DNA of 64,000 bases, from NCBI GenBank assembly GCA_014281115.1, contig JACONQ010000011.1, positions 62,001-126,000 of the forward strand, given 5' to 3'. The notes beneath the pieces are model-generated. The model did no database searches. It saw only the letters and a list, made by a program, of their open reading frames with translations, and had not been told where the DNA came from. A program made the position numbers and the translations under genes. This DNA is from Laburnicola sp. R22_1 (taxonomy: Eukaryota; Ascomycota; Dothideomycetes; Pleosporales; Didymosphaeriaceae). Of the stretch, positions 1-11,945 are shown piece after piece. How positions within the stretch are numbered: position 1 is the first letter of the stretch; every line of letters starts with the position of its first letter.

Positions 1-2790
1 TAAACGTATACCCTTAAGGCGTTAGAGCTAACTAAATAGCAGACCCTTTTATTTAATATATTATAGAGAAAGCCCCATTATCTACTTAGCTAGCAGCAAA
101 GATATTGACTAATATTAATAAATATAAATAGGAAAGGAGAAAAAGCGCTATAAAAAAATAAATAGCAGCTAGTAGCCCCTAAAAAAACTTTGTACAGCGT
201 ATCTTAATATAAAAGGCTTAGTGTTATCAAACTACACTTTAAAGAAAATATTATATAATCTATTCTTAGCAGGTTATAGAAGAGAAATCCTCTAAAACCT
301 ACTTAGTAATAAGTATAGCCATAGTAGGGGCAACTACTTCTATACATTATACCTTTCTACATAGCCCTATAGGGCTCTATATAGCGTATCTTAGCGTAAG
401 CCAAATAGCCTAGTATAAAACAGGCCCCCGTTTTACTCTATTAAGAATAGTATATCTAGGTCCTTCTACTCCTTTCACCCTTATACTATACATTCGCTTC
501 TCCCTCTTTCTACTTTATAGTCTCTAATTAAGAATATTTTATTCTATAATCTTTTCTATACTACTATTTTAAACATATCTACTTTCTAATATTATACGCT
601 ACGTCTTTTATAAAGTAGCACACTATTCTTTAGAATATTTACTATCTTAGTGTTAGTATTTAGTAACTATACTTAAGATTCTCTTAAAGATAAGACTATA
701 ATAAAGATTATAAAACTTAGTAACTTATTTCTATAAGAGGATACTAGGAGCTTTATTAAATACTTTTATCTTAGCTAGAGTTAGAATAGCCTTTAGAATC
801 GCCCTTTATTAATAAACCTAACTAGTAGCAGAACAGTGATAGAAAGCTCTTTAAGTTAATAGTTTCTACTATACTAAAGTACTTAAGTAGAATTCTATAT
901 TAGATTCTTTTAGGCTGCAAATAACAAAAATTATTCTCTATTACTACTTTAAGTAATTACGTATTAGTTTACTAAGTAACCTAGACTTATTAAGTTAATA
1001 TTTATATAGTAAGAATATGGCTAGTATTATAATAAACAAAATTCTTAAGAATATATATTACTCTAAAAAAATTAAATTAATTCGCGCGTATAGTAATAAC
1101 GCTAAGCTAGCCTATATAAGTATAAACAAATTAGAAAACAATAGTATATAGTAGTTACTTACCTTAGATTAGATATTCTAATAGCTTATTACTCTAGCTT
1201 TATAGCTTAAATATAAGTAATTATTCTAAATAGAAAGCAAGCTTACTAAGCGTACAGCAATGGCACTATATTTACTAAGAAAATAATAGTAGTTCTTATA
1301 ATATATATAATTAATATATACTTCTAAGGCGTCGATCTTAATTACACACTAGACCCTCTAGTTAAGTACTTAATTAAAAAAGGGCTACCTTTTATACTAT
1401 AGCTTAGCGAGGTAGTTTTAACTACTATTACTAAATACACACAGAACGTAAAGAAGTAGAATAATATATTTAAAAAGTATTAGTAGTTATTAAAGTTTCT
1501 AGAGGACTTTATATAGATATTATAGTACCTATTAAAATAAATATTATTCTACTTTAGTTAACCTTATATAATAGTATAATAGAAATATATTTTATTAGCT
1601 AGAAGCCTACGAAATTCTCTAGAATTCTAATAGGCCCCTTAGGTTAGAATTATAATATTATTTATAGCCCTTCTAAGTTATATAAATACCTAATCTCTTT
1701 TTTTACTTCTACTAAATATAAACTATTAAAACGCAATTATATAATTAGATAACTAAAAATTATATAGTTAGTCTAATATTAGTTTCCTAAGTTAGACTTT
1801 AATTAATTAAGTATATATAAATAACTATACTAGTAAATTAAAGACTAGACACGCCTCTTAATATATTTATTAAAAAGTATTGCTATATAACCTAAGTAAA
1901 GAAGTTTAAAGGCAAAGTCTTTAATAATAATAAAAAAATAACTAAAATCTACTATAACTTAAAGCGTAATCTATATAAAATTAAAAAGATTTTAGAGGTA
2001 TAGAGATTTCTTTTACTAAAATTAGTAAGGTAGAATAATAAAGTAAAAGGGCTATTTTAAAATAAGCTAACTAGTCTTAAAGATTTTAAATAATTTATAA
2101 TAGATATAGCCTAGATAGTCTAGATAATATAAAATAAAAGTAGTAAAAAAGGGCACACTTTAAAAAGCTTATATATAAGTACTATAATTACTAAGAAAAA
2201 TAGTAAATAAAAAAATCTCTAGATATAAAAATCTTAATAAAAACTTATTTAGTTAGCTAGTATTTTATATAGTTACTCTAAGTAAAAAAAAACCTCTTTT
2301 AATAGAAATTTTTTTATTAAAGCCTATTAGCTTATTAGTAATTATACTAGCTAAAAGAGGTTAGATATAATAAGCTAAAGGCTAAGTTAGTTCTTAGAAA
2401 TAAAGTAGAGTTATAAAGTATAAGTATAATAAAGTATATTATAATATACTACTCTTTAAGCACTTTATAGTTTAGTAGTAATAAATATAAAAATTTTACT
2501 CTACACCTACTATTACTATTTCTATTTTAGAGTACTACTTTTTTACTAATACTAGTAAGTATATCTTATATAATATTAAGTCTTTTTAGATATTACTCTT
2601 AGTAACTTCTTTAGTAATATAAAGAACACTATATATAAATAATTTTAAGCTTTTTTTAATATACCTTAAATTCTTTTTATATAAGTCTATATAAAAAAGT
2701 AGATAATTATTAATATAAAGTATTGCAATTTCTTTCTTTTAATATTAGTTAGAAATAAAAAGTCTATTTATTTAGGTAAAAGTACTACTA
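1..2790. other. AT-rich, RIP-type degraded DNA without genes
   Basis: The stretch is dominated by TA, TTA and AATA runs with almost no CpG and stops in all six frames. No open frame above about 60 codons exists. Such composition is the end state of repeat-induced point mutation of old transposons. I could not recognise the original element. I see no gene, RNA or regulatory site in it. Confidence 0.75.
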
Positions 2791-2809
2791 GTAGTACTAT
2801 TATCTTTAA

Positions 2810-3065
2810 AGTGCTACTACTTCTCTAGTGCTACCACCCCTCTAGTGCTACTATCTCTCTAGCTACCACCCTTTTAGTGCTGCTATTCTTTTAGTGCTAC
2901 TACCCTTCTAGTGCTGCCACCTCTAGGATACTAGCACTACTACCCCTCTAGTGCTACTACCCCTCTAGTACTGCCACCTCTGTGATGCTGCCACTATTCT
3001 GGACACAGAGGTGGCAGCACTAGAAGAGTGGTAGCACTAGAGGGGTGGTAGCACTAAGGTGGCTC
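2810..3065. repeat. Degenerate ~17-bp minisatellite with internal inversion
   Basis: About a dozen imperfect copies of a unit resembling CTCTAGTGCTACTACCC follow one another. Near 3000 the orientation flips: the segment with CACAGAGGTGGCAGC and GAGGGGTGGTAGCACTA is the reverse complement of the upstream units, so the array can fold on itself. Copies differ mostly by C/T and G/A changes. It lies just outside the left end of the first pogo element and has no coding capacity. Confidence 0.7.
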
Positions 3066-3160
3066 TAGCGGATGTGCTATAAAGCTGGACGCAAGCTCTC
3101 TCTATTTTTAGGTTATTTTTAATTAGGAATAGCTTATATCTAATTCCGCACGGCCAATTA

Positions 3161-4951
3161 AGCTAGGCTATATAGTTTCGAGCCACATAGGGTTTCGAGC
3201 CACCCCACCAAAACGCGACACCTGCACCAAACACGCGATATCTCTCCACAACGCTTTTCAATATGGATGCCCGTGAGTTCGCTATTCAATCAGCTATCAA
3301 CGATTTCAATTCTGGCGTGTATTCTAGCCAGCGCGCTGCGGCTAAGGCGTACGGCATCCCTCGACCGACTCTCTCTGCGCGCATACGCGGCGCGACCAAT
3401 AGCCGCACCAGCCATCAGCATCAGCAGCGGCTGACTCCTCTGCAGGAGGAATTCCTTGTTGAATGGATCCTTGAAGAAGACGCACGCGCCTGCCCTCCAT
3501 CCCACGCTCGCGCTCGAGAAATGGCGAATCGAATCCTGCGTATGAATGGCGACAATCAGTCTGTTGGCAAGCTCTGGACCTCACACTTCCTCAGACGACA
3601 ACCACGCGTTGCCTCAGTAGTAGGCAGGAAGATTGATGCTCAGAGAGCTCATGCAGCTACACCAGATCAACTCCGCGCGTTCCTAGAGCTCTATGAGCAG
3701 ACGCGACAGCGCCTTAATATACAGACAGGCAATACGTACAATGTGGATGAGACTGGCGTCGCGCTAGGAGTATGTACAAACACAAGAGTACTCTCTAGTA
3801 GTTAGAAAAAGAAGGCTTACATTAAGTCTCCAGAGAATCGCGAGTGGGTCTCTATAATTGAGTGTGTATCAGCATCAGGTCGGAAGCTACGCTGCGCAGT
3901 CATCTTTAAGGGCCAGAGCCTACAGACTACCTGGTTCTCACCAGAGTCAGTACCAGACTGGCTCTATACAACCTCTGAGAATGGATGGACGTCAAATGCA
4001 ATTGGCGTAGAGTGGCTACAGCGCATATTTATCCCAGAGACAGCACCAGCTAATGGCCAGCACCGACTGCTCATCCTAGACGGCCACGGCAGCCATGTTA
4101 ATATTGAGTTCCTATGGCTCTGTAAACAGAATCGAATTCAGCTCCTATACCTGCCTGCGCACTCCTCCCATATCCTACAGCCTCTAGATCTGGCTCCTTT
4201 CTCTGTTATTAAGTCAAACTATCGACGTCAGATCCAGGAGCTTGCATCGCTTGATGACGCAGCGCCTGTTAAGAAGGAGCGCTTTATTGCCTGCTACGAT
4301 TAAGCCAGAGAGGAAGGCTTCACAGAACGTGTGATTCGAGCTAGCTGGCAGGCTGCTGGCCTCTGCCCGTTCAACATCAATCAAGTACTCAGTTCATCGC
4401 AAGTCTCTCAAAGGCCAGCGACGCCTATACGCCAGAAGCGACCTCAATCACCTACTCAGAGCTTCCTCTCTACACCTCAAGGACCTCGCGATCTCTATAT
4501 AGCTCAGCAGGCGCTCCAGAGTTATGAGAACCCAGGTCGTACGACTCGGCTGCTCCTACAGAAAGCAGGCAAGGCGCTAGCATCTGCAAATGCTAGAGCA
4601 GCAGGGCTAGAGGCAGAGAAAAGACGCCTTGAACATTGTCTTAAGACTACTAGCTCTTAACGGCCTCGAAAGCGCGTTTATATAGACCCAAATCAACGCT
4701 TTGCAGATGTTAAGAATATAGCAGCTGCTATTCGCTAGTTAGCTGCTATAAAGGCTTAGCAGAGCAGAGCTCCTGTGCAGAGAGCTGCAGAGAGAGCTGA
4801 AGCAGCTACAGCAGCTACGGCTCTTTAGTCTATGTGTACTTAATGGCAATTATAGTAGCATTGTGGAGAGATATCGCGTGTTTGGTGCAGGTGTCGCGTT
4901 TTGGTGGGGTGGCTCGAAACCCTATGTGGCTCGAAACTATATAGCCTAGCT
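3161..4951 (+). mobile_element. pogo/Fot1-type DNA transposon, copy 1
   Basis: A 1,791-bp element flanked by TA dinucleotides (3159-3160 and 4952-4953), the target duplication of the Tc1/mariner/pogo superfamily. The ends are inverted repeats of about 90 bp (3161-3251 against 4861-4951), starting AGCTAGGCTATATAG and containing the motif CACCCCACCAAAACGCGACA. It contains one broken transposase gene. The copy at 11946-13735 belongs to the same family and has nearly the same length and gene position. Confidence 0.92.
3263..4855 (+). pseudogene. DDE_1 (pogo/Fot1) transposase, broken by stops
   Basis: A 531-codon frame (1,593 bp with stop), the same length as its sister at 12048. The N-terminus carries a psq-type helix-turn-helix (about residues 5-45), then a CENP-B-type DNA-binding region (about 55-125), then the DDE_1 catalytic core with VDETG, LLILDGHGSH and PLDLAPFS, giving the DDD triad. 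All three aspartates are still encoded. The frame is cut at 3803 (TAG, where the sister has CAG), 4301 (TAA), 4658 (TAA) and several later codons, all one transition from sense. Start chosen at the ATG just inside the left inverted repeat. The enzyme would have cut and pasted the element at TA sites; no full product can be made. Confidence 0.9.
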
Positions 4952-4953
4952 TA

Positions 4954-7900
4954 TATAAAAGCCTAATTAGTGCTAGTGTAAAATAAAATATAGCTAGTAG
5001 AAATATCGCATGGCTATAAGGCTAGAGAACCTCTCGGGATAACTGCATTTAACTTGAACCTACCGACAGGATATCCTCTCATGTCCACCCCCAACGCTCC
5101 GTGGGCCATTTCTCCTCCGCCACCCGCCCGGAGAGCCAGTTTCCGGGCAGTATATGACGTGGAGGGTCTACTGCAGCGCTACAAGGCAGCTATAGCATAT
5201 TAGAACTGCGGATGCGCTCTGCCCAGGCGTACTGTCACAGGGGCGGTACGATGGGGTACTTTGAAGAAACTGAACATATAGGTAGCGTATATACGAGATA
5301 CTACTGCTCCCTCCACTAGGCCTACACGGCCTGTAATGTCTGCGCTATCTGCGCTGCCTTTTAGCAGTAGCCCCACTTCCCAGCCACCCTAAGCTGCTTG
5401 CAGAACTAGTTTAACAAGCACCTCTACTGCTGTTGCTAATAGTTTAGCTGCCACATAGTAGTGTTCTCGCTCATCCTCTGTGTCTGGGCTATCCTTTAGA
5501 TCTCCTTAATGACCTCAAGCCGCAGCGAGTACCACTGCTGCTCGCTGTGCCGGCCAGCCCTCCACAGGGTCCCCCAACGTCGATCTAGCTCGGTGATGGA
5601 GGGCTGGCCTTGCAGGCCTACCGTCCACTCGCGCCAGAGGCTGTCTACCGTCCGCACTGCACGGCACATACGATGCTTTGGTGCTGGCTCTAGCGGTAGG
5701 TCTAGCGTTGCTGGCGCCGCTGGGCCTGCTGGTACGGGGCACACGCGGGGTGAGTCTGCAGAGGGCGTGGGCGCGACGCTGGCTTGAGCGGACGTGCTCT
5801 TGCTAGAGACTCTGTTTGCTGGCGGCGGCCGTGAGGGCTGGAGGGTGCCAGGCATCTAAGACGCCTCTAGCCAGAATATAAGGTTGCCAGACGTTAGGGT
5901 CTGCAGCTGTAGTGACTGCGTGCTCTGCAGCGCGAGCAGCTGGCTAATAGACTGCTTAAGCTCTTCTACGCGCTGCTCGCTGCGAGCGTCTAGCGCCTGC
6001 AGCTGGTCGGCGAGCAGAGGGATGGCTTGATACAGGACTGACAGGCGACTAGGCGCTGCCTCTGGATCGAGCGATGCCTCAACGTCCTGCGCGAAGGCTG
6101 CGTACGCTGGATGCCGGAAGGCAGGGTGGTCCCACACAGGGTGGCTGGGGAATTGACGCCGCATGGCTACCAAGTCCTAGAGGACCACCTCTCTGAGGTA
6201 GAAGAGCAGGTCTGTAAGGCCTGCAGTAGCAAGGTTATTAACCTGCCCTGGCTAAGGACCAAAGCGGCCCTTCCACGCGTCTAGCTGCGGCCAGATAAGA
6301 GACAGGAGCTCGGCTAGCGGCGCGACGCCAGCGCAAGGAATGTTAAAGCAGCCCAGCTGCAGCGGGTGGCCGGCCATTGTCCTTATGAACTTGCGCGGCA
6401 GGGCGTTTAAGGTAGCAGCCTACCATCTGCTCCTAGTTCCACCTGCCAGCGCGCCGGATCTGGTCTTCACTAATCCCTTTCAGCTCAGCCAGCTTAGCGC
6501 CTGCGCTCTGTCTAAGGTGGGTCTTCTTCTGCGAGCAGATGCCTGCGTACCTGTAGGCGCGCGCGACCCAGCCTCGCTGCGAGTTGTAGGAGATCTCTGC
6601 CGTAGGATCGCTTGTGCTAGACTTGATGGGCCGGATGCTGTACCACGCAGACCGCTGGCTGAGGTCAGGGAAGGCCTCCTGGCCTAGGTCCCATCAGTAG
6701 AGCAGGTAGAAGGCCAGACTACTAAGCACGCAAAGCAGCGGCTTCCTGTGCCGCAGAGCGCCAATCGTCTTAAGCCGCCCGTGCTAGTTCTGCTTGCTTG
6801 CGCGCGTAGTAAAGATCAAGGGCATGCAGCGTGTAGGGCCCTCGCCGTTGAACTCGAAGGTGAACAGGTCTAATATCTCTGCAGAGCGGCGGTCGCCTCC
6901 GCGTGTGAGCATGTAGTGGCCAAGTAGGATATCCACAAGGGCACGGAAGTGGCACTCGACAGACGAGGCAGCCGACGACGAGCCTGCGCTTTCAGCCGCG
7001 GCGCCGTGGGACCAGAGCTCGCTGCAGAGGCGCTCGAACTCATCCTCTGTATAGCCGTCTAGCAGCGTGTCCCTGCTCTTGTCAGCGTACTGCTCTCGAT
7101 CGCGGCGGGCGTCTCTGCGCTGCAGAGACCTAAGGTACTCCCTCGCGTTGTCCACGCGCGGCGACGCGTGGCTGTTCATCCCCAGCGCCTTCTGCCCCCT
7201 CCAGAGGTCTGTGATGGCTGTGACGTACGCGCGAACAGAGCGCCAGCTAAGGCGAGTCTGGTCCTGCGGGACGTCGCCGCCTACCTTGCGAGACTTCGCT
7301 CTTAGAGGTCTGCTAGTGACCTCTTCTACTAGAAAGAGCAGTAGCTTGTCCTTGGTCACTGTGTCGCTGTCGCAGTACTGCTTCTGCTCACAGAATGCCT
7401 AGGGACGCATGGTTAGTGAGCAGGTGCGCGCATAGAAGACAGTACAGCGCGCTAGCAAATACCTTAAATTCTTTCTACTTTAGAGCATAGACCTGGCGCG
7501 TGTTCTCTAGCCGCTGTTCGCGTATTGTAGCTAGAACATAGTGGGCGTTGGCGCGCAGCTCTGCCTTGTTCGCGATGTTGATGTCTGCGCGCTGGCCGCG
7601 CTAGTAGCGTTGCGGTGGACCCATAGACTCGAGACGTTGCCCTGACTGATGGCGTGCAGCAGTAGAGGTGGGCAGGCAGATAGGTAGGTAGCAGTTGGGG
7701 TTCGAGATTGAGCTTGAGCCTGGGCTCGAGGATAATCTGGCGGCGCTTCCCTTCACTTCCCTCTCTTCCTCCCTATATATGGTCTTGTGAGCAGCAGCAA
7801 TAATAGTGTATACGTTAATAGGCCAGCACTTAGCGCGCCATACCGCAGAGGGACATATGTTACCGAGGATCCCGGACGGGTGCCTTAGGTAAGCAGCACC

Positions 7901-8150
7901 GCCGCAAGCAGACAGGCCAATGGGCGAGTGGCGCGCATGATGATACGGAGCAATCTGGCCTCAGGCTTAGCAACTTAGCCGCAGGCTCAGCGGTGGGTGT
8001 GGTAGGAGCAAGATGTCCACAGAGAGCTTAAGGGGGGTGGTGTGGATATTCGGCTGAGAGCCGCCAGTGTGTCACGTGGCCCGTGCGCGCGCCGGTCGCT
8101 TAGCGGGCGCGCAGCGGGACCTCGGACACCTCTTAATAATTATGGTAGAA
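4954..8150 (-). mobile_element. Crypton-like element (tyrosine recombinase), decayed
   Basis: The GC-balanced segment between the first pogo copy and the Tc1 element is filled by one minus-strand recombinase gene and its flanks. Cryptons lack inverted repeats and leave very short terminal duplications, so I cannot place the exact ends; the limits given are those of the neighbouring elements. The right-hand flank (7630-8150) has no gene and would hold the promoter side. Stops and lost catalytic residues show it is inactive. Confidence 0.6.
5496..7624 (-). pseudogene. Crypton-type tyrosine recombinase (Ndc10/GCR1-like), broken
   Basis: Read on the minus strand, the first exon starts near 7624, a 64-nt intron lies at 7462-7399 (GTATTT start, CTAAC branch site, CCCTAG end), and the longest clean piece is 7359-6784. 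This contains the first catalytic-arginine box, HYMLTRGGDRRSAEI. Downstream, after a TAG, come a THLRQSAGAKLAELKG box and a RAGRWN-stop-EQMVGCYL box with the candidate nucleophilic tyrosine. The usual H-x-x-R of the middle box reads H-L-R-Q, fitting CGG changed to CAG. The C-terminal half (6173-5856 and 5855-5496) is rich in Ala, Pro and Leu and ends in a region resembling the GCR1_C DNA-binding domain. Several stops (for example 6784, 5856, an early TAG in exon 1) disable it. Domain names are recalled from family knowledge; the motifs are seen. Confidence 0.65.
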
Positions 8151-8201
8151 CCTCTTTCTACTAGCTATTGCTCCTAAGCCTATAAAATTAAGCTCACTCT
8201 A

Positions 8202-9734
8202 CGGAGGTGCCTTTCAAAAGTTTTTGCCCACCTTGGCGAGCAGGGGGTTCTGTGCTATTCCTAATTAAGAGCGTTCTCCGGCTGGCTCTAGCTCTGGCTT
8301 CCTGAGCCTCCGACCCTCCTTATACTCGTTGCCTCCATTGAGCTCAAGGATCTGTTCTATATGGTATGGAATCCGCTCAATCCAAGCCTGTATTTTCTCC
8401 TGAGGCAGCTCTCTCCAGCACTGCTCCCATGCCCGTACTGCCTCTGCTCTATTCTTAGGAGCTCCTTTCTTCGTAGTAGCCCTTTTTATCCATGGCCAGC
8501 AAGGCTCAATAGAATTCAAATTAGGAGAGTTACCACACTAGATAATCCTCTTAACATCATGAATGCTATATATATAGCTTTGAACGTAGTGGTCGTGAGA
8601 AGGCGCCTTGTCTTCCTGTACAACTGTTCTAGGCCGCGTAGCCTTACACTGCTTTGCAAAAGGAATAAGCTTTGGCAGCAGAATTGTTGTCTGGTACTGG
8701 TACCAGTCAATTCCTGAGCCACTGCCTCGGCTGAGCTTTCCAGTCCTCTGGTTCCATCTCCACTGGGGAAGCCGTCCAGGCTTGGTACGGAGACCTAGGC
8801 GACGCATGCCATTCTCAAGCTCCCACTCAGCCTTTTGATAGGCTCAAGCTCCTTGTTTAGTTCATCAATTTGAGCAGCAGCAGCCTCCTTCTCTTTCTTT
8901 GTTTCTGGCGTCCAGCAGTGACAGGGGCCCTTCTTGTCGTACGAGAAACAGCCCCAAAACATAAATTCAGAGTAGCCTTTCCATCTCTCACGAATACAGC
9001 TCCGTACGAAGGCCTCATCTGCTTTCCTCCATACTCGATATCCTCCACGCCTATGGTTGAGAACAACAGACGTTTCGTCTGACCAGATAACATTCTTCCA
9101 ATCTTCAAGCGTCCAGTCTTGATGGGCCTGGCACCACTTATATCGATCCTCCTTCATCTGCTTCGTCAACCCAGGCTTCCTCGTTGGCTTGGTCTTCTTG
9201 AAGCCTGCCTTCCTTAAGATTCGCCAGACTGTGGCAGCTGAGATATTGAATCCTTCTTGGCTAAGTGCGCCAGCAACGTCAGCGCAAGACTTCTCTCGCC
9301 CATATCGATCAGTGCGTACGGTGTTGACTACTTTCTCGGAGACTTCAGATTGCTTTGATGGCCGGCCAGATCGATAGGCGTTTTCAAGATGCTTATCTTC
9401 AAGCTTCAGCGGCCGCTGGCCTGGATCGAAACCTCGCTCGATTGCTCGCGCGTATATAGAGTTGATCGTACGCTTCTCGATTCCAGTGAGTCCGGTGATC
9501 TCATTGTTTGACTTGCCTATAGCCTTAAGAACGACTACCGTGGCACGAGTAGAGTTATCGTGATGAACCATAGCGACAGTACTAGATAGATCAATTGACA
9601 GAGAGTAGTAGTTACAGAGGGTAAGGCCTGAGGTTGAGAAGTGGCCACGTCAACTCGGAGATGCTTCCCGATCTGGAATGTGGCGCATACCCCTGCTCGC
9701 CAAGGTGGGCAAAAACTTTTGAAAGGCACCTCCG
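8202..9734 (-). mobile_element. Tc1/mariner transposon, nearly intact
   Basis: A 1,533-bp element with perfect 45-bp inverted repeats (8202-8246 and 9690-9734) beginning CGGAGGTGCCTTTCAAAAGT, flanked by TA (8200-8201 and 9735-9736). It contains one minus-strand transposase gene. The ends are far less mutated than the surrounding AT-rich DNA, so the insertion looks fairly young. Confidence 0.93.
8265..9571 (-). pseudogene. Tc1/mariner transposase (DD34E), frameshift plus one stop
   Basis: Starts at the ATG at 9571 and runs about 430 codons. The N-terminal half has paired helix-turn-helix motifs (about 10-55 and 80-150). The DDE_3 core follows, with IWSDETSVVL (first D), QEDKAPSHDHY (second D) and NSPNLNSIEPCW (E). 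Exactly 34 residues separate the second D from the E, counting the stop as one residue. Two lesions: a +1 shift in a run of four A near 8838, where the second frame carries on as KAEWELENGMRRLG, and a TAG at 8538-8540 four residues before NSPNL, at a place where relatives usually have Trp. The catalytic triad is otherwise intact. Inactive as it stands, but an intact copy elsewhere in the genome could supply enzyme for these ends. Confidence 0.88.
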
Positions 9735-9804
9735 TAAAGATACGCGGATTAACTGGGGTGGTAAGCTAAACTAACATCTGAGGGCGTTAACGAATTGGTT
9801 AATA

Positions 9805-11920
9805 GCGATACTACCGTCCCGACCTGGCTCGTGCCCCCAGCCACCCCACCAACACGTCCATCTCATCAGTTTCAACACGCGATAACTCAACCACCATGGC
9901 ACTGATTGACGAGGCGATTGCAGAATATAAATCGCGTGAACCTGGAGATAATAATACGCTCAAAAATATTGCAGAAAGACATGGTGTTAATCGCTCAACG
10001 CTGGGGAGAAGGTGTAAGGGCGCGACAAGCTCCCGGCAGGATGGGTACGCGTCTCAGCAACTACTCAGCCCACAATAAGAGGAGGGACTCGTTAAGTATA
10101 TTGGAGAGCTTACAGCTTGTAGGCTACCTCCTACAAGAGCTATAATCCAAAATTTTGCGTCAAATATATTAAAAAAGCACGTTGGCAAGAACTAGGTTTC
10201 GCGCTTCATTAACCGCAACCACGACTATCTTATCTCTAAATGGAGCGCTGGTATGGACGTTGTACGCTACCAAGCTAACGCTTATCGCAAGTACGAGTTG
10301 TACTTTGAGCTGCTGCATCACAAGATCGTTTAGTATAAGGTTCAGCCTTATAACACGTATAATATAGATGAAAAGGGCTTTATAATTGGCGTCACAGGAC
10401 GCTTAAAATGGGTGTTTAGTCGGCTTTAATAGGAGCAAAAGAGAGTGCGAGCATTACTCTAAGATGGCTTACAAGAGTAGGTAACACTTGTGGCAACTGT
10501 TTGCGCAGATAGGAGTACTTTACCGCCAGCCCTTATATACTTGTTAGTAAACAGTACACTACAAGCCTTATGGGTAGACGAAATTAAAGCTAGAAATCAC
10601 GACGTGTTTGTGAGCTCCTCACTAATAGGATGGATAAACAATAACGTTGGTTTAGCCTGGCTTAAGCAGGTGTTTAACCGCAAAACAAAGCAGAAAGCGC
10701 GGCTGCAGAGAGACTGGCGCCTCCTTATACTTAACGGCCATGGCAGTCACCTCTTAATAGACTTTATCAAATTCTGCGAAGCTCACCGTATACTGCTGGC
10801 CGTGTTTCCCCCTTATTCTACTTACACGCTTTAGCCTCTTAATGTTGTTTGCTTCAAACCTCTCTTAAGTAACTACTCTACTAAGCTCTCTACCTATCTC
10901 TTTAAGACCTAAGGGTTGCTGGCCGTCCAGAAAGAAGACTTCTTCTCACTATTCTAGAGAGCGTGGCAGTTTACGTTCACAATAGATCTTGTCTACAAGG
11001 CTTTTAAAGCTACTGGTATATGCCCTATAGACGCCAACGTTATACTTAAACGCTTTAGCAAACAAGGCAATGAAAGTGAGCAACTGCCCTTAGCGCTCTT
11101 ACTAACTGACTGGCGTTGGATGGAGCGCCTTGTACGCTCTGCAGTGAAGGATACCACAGCGGAGGAGTCTAAGTCGCTCTCCCAAACGCTCCACCAGCTT
11201 TAAGTTCAAAATGAGGTGTTGCAGCACGAGAACAATGGCCTGAGGGAGACGCTTACCGCAAAGAAGAAGCGCAAGAACGCTAGAAAGCCTCTTGACTTGC
11301 AGCGCGAGGAGGAATACCATAGTGGTGCTACCTTTTAGTCGCCCTCTAAGGTTGAGAAAGCACGTGAGCGTAAGGCAGAAAAACAATACTAAGAGGAGCA
11401 GGAGAGGGCTGCAAAAGTGAGCAGAAAGGAGCTTTAAGCTGCTGCTAAGTTACTTTGAGAGTAAGAGAAAGAGGAGCGTTGTGTGGCTCGATAGAGGGCT
11501 AAGGAAGTGCGAGATTAGATGAAGGCTAAACAGGCAGCTGCTTAGGCAGCTAGAAAAGCGACTTAAAACACCTAGCAAGCCTCTATAATTACCTAAATAG
11601 GCAAGCGCAAAGCTTTAAAAGCACCTCTAACAAAGCGCAAGCTAAAACAACCTAAAGGTAGTGTTGCAGCTCGCGCGGCGTCCCTAGAAGCTGCACTAGC
11701 TGCTCCACCTAAACTCAACTCCCGCGGCCGCACTATCCAAACTCCAGCTAAGTATAGATAGTACAAAGTGATCGAATTCCTTTATAGAGTAGCTACAATA
11801 AAAAATCTCGCGATAATACCTTTTGTAGCTGTTACAATAGCCTCATCTTTGTGGTGGTGAGCATGTTGGTGATGGGGCACAAGCCCGGGCGGGGCACGAG
11901 CCAGGTCGGCACGGTAGCGC
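9805..11920 (+). mobile_element. pogo-type DNA transposon, second family, decayed
   Basis: Imperfect terminal inverted repeats sharing the block GACCTGGCTCGTGCCCC (left about 9805-9840, right about 11885-11920), flanked by TA at 9803-9804 and 11921-11922. Length is 2,116 bp. It starts only 68 bp after the Tc1 element and ends 25 bp before the next pogo element. It holds one heavily mutated transposase frame. Confidence 0.8.
9896..11760 (+). pseudogene. DDE_1 transposase remnant, active site lost
   Basis: Opens with ATG at 9896 and a psq-type helix-turn-helix (IAERHGVNRSTLGRR around residues 27-41), stops at 10076, and continues in the same frame. The catalytic core is recognisable: YNIDEKGFIIG near 10360, the stretch from 10490 (VCADRSTLPPALIY), LILNGHGSH near 10735 and PLNVVCFKPL near 10833. 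The second and third catalytic aspartates are now Asn (AAC, AAT), each fitting a G-to-A change after T. The C-terminal part (about 11100-11760) is a charged coiled-coil-like tail full of stops. Certainly not functional. Confidence 0.82.
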
Positions 11921-11945
11921 TATGGCAATCCTTGTTGCAAATCTA

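Noticed and set aside
6340..7402. Plus-strand frames of 111-115 codons inside the Crypton
   Set aside because: They are antisense shadows of the minus-strand recombinase frame, whose motifs are recognisable.
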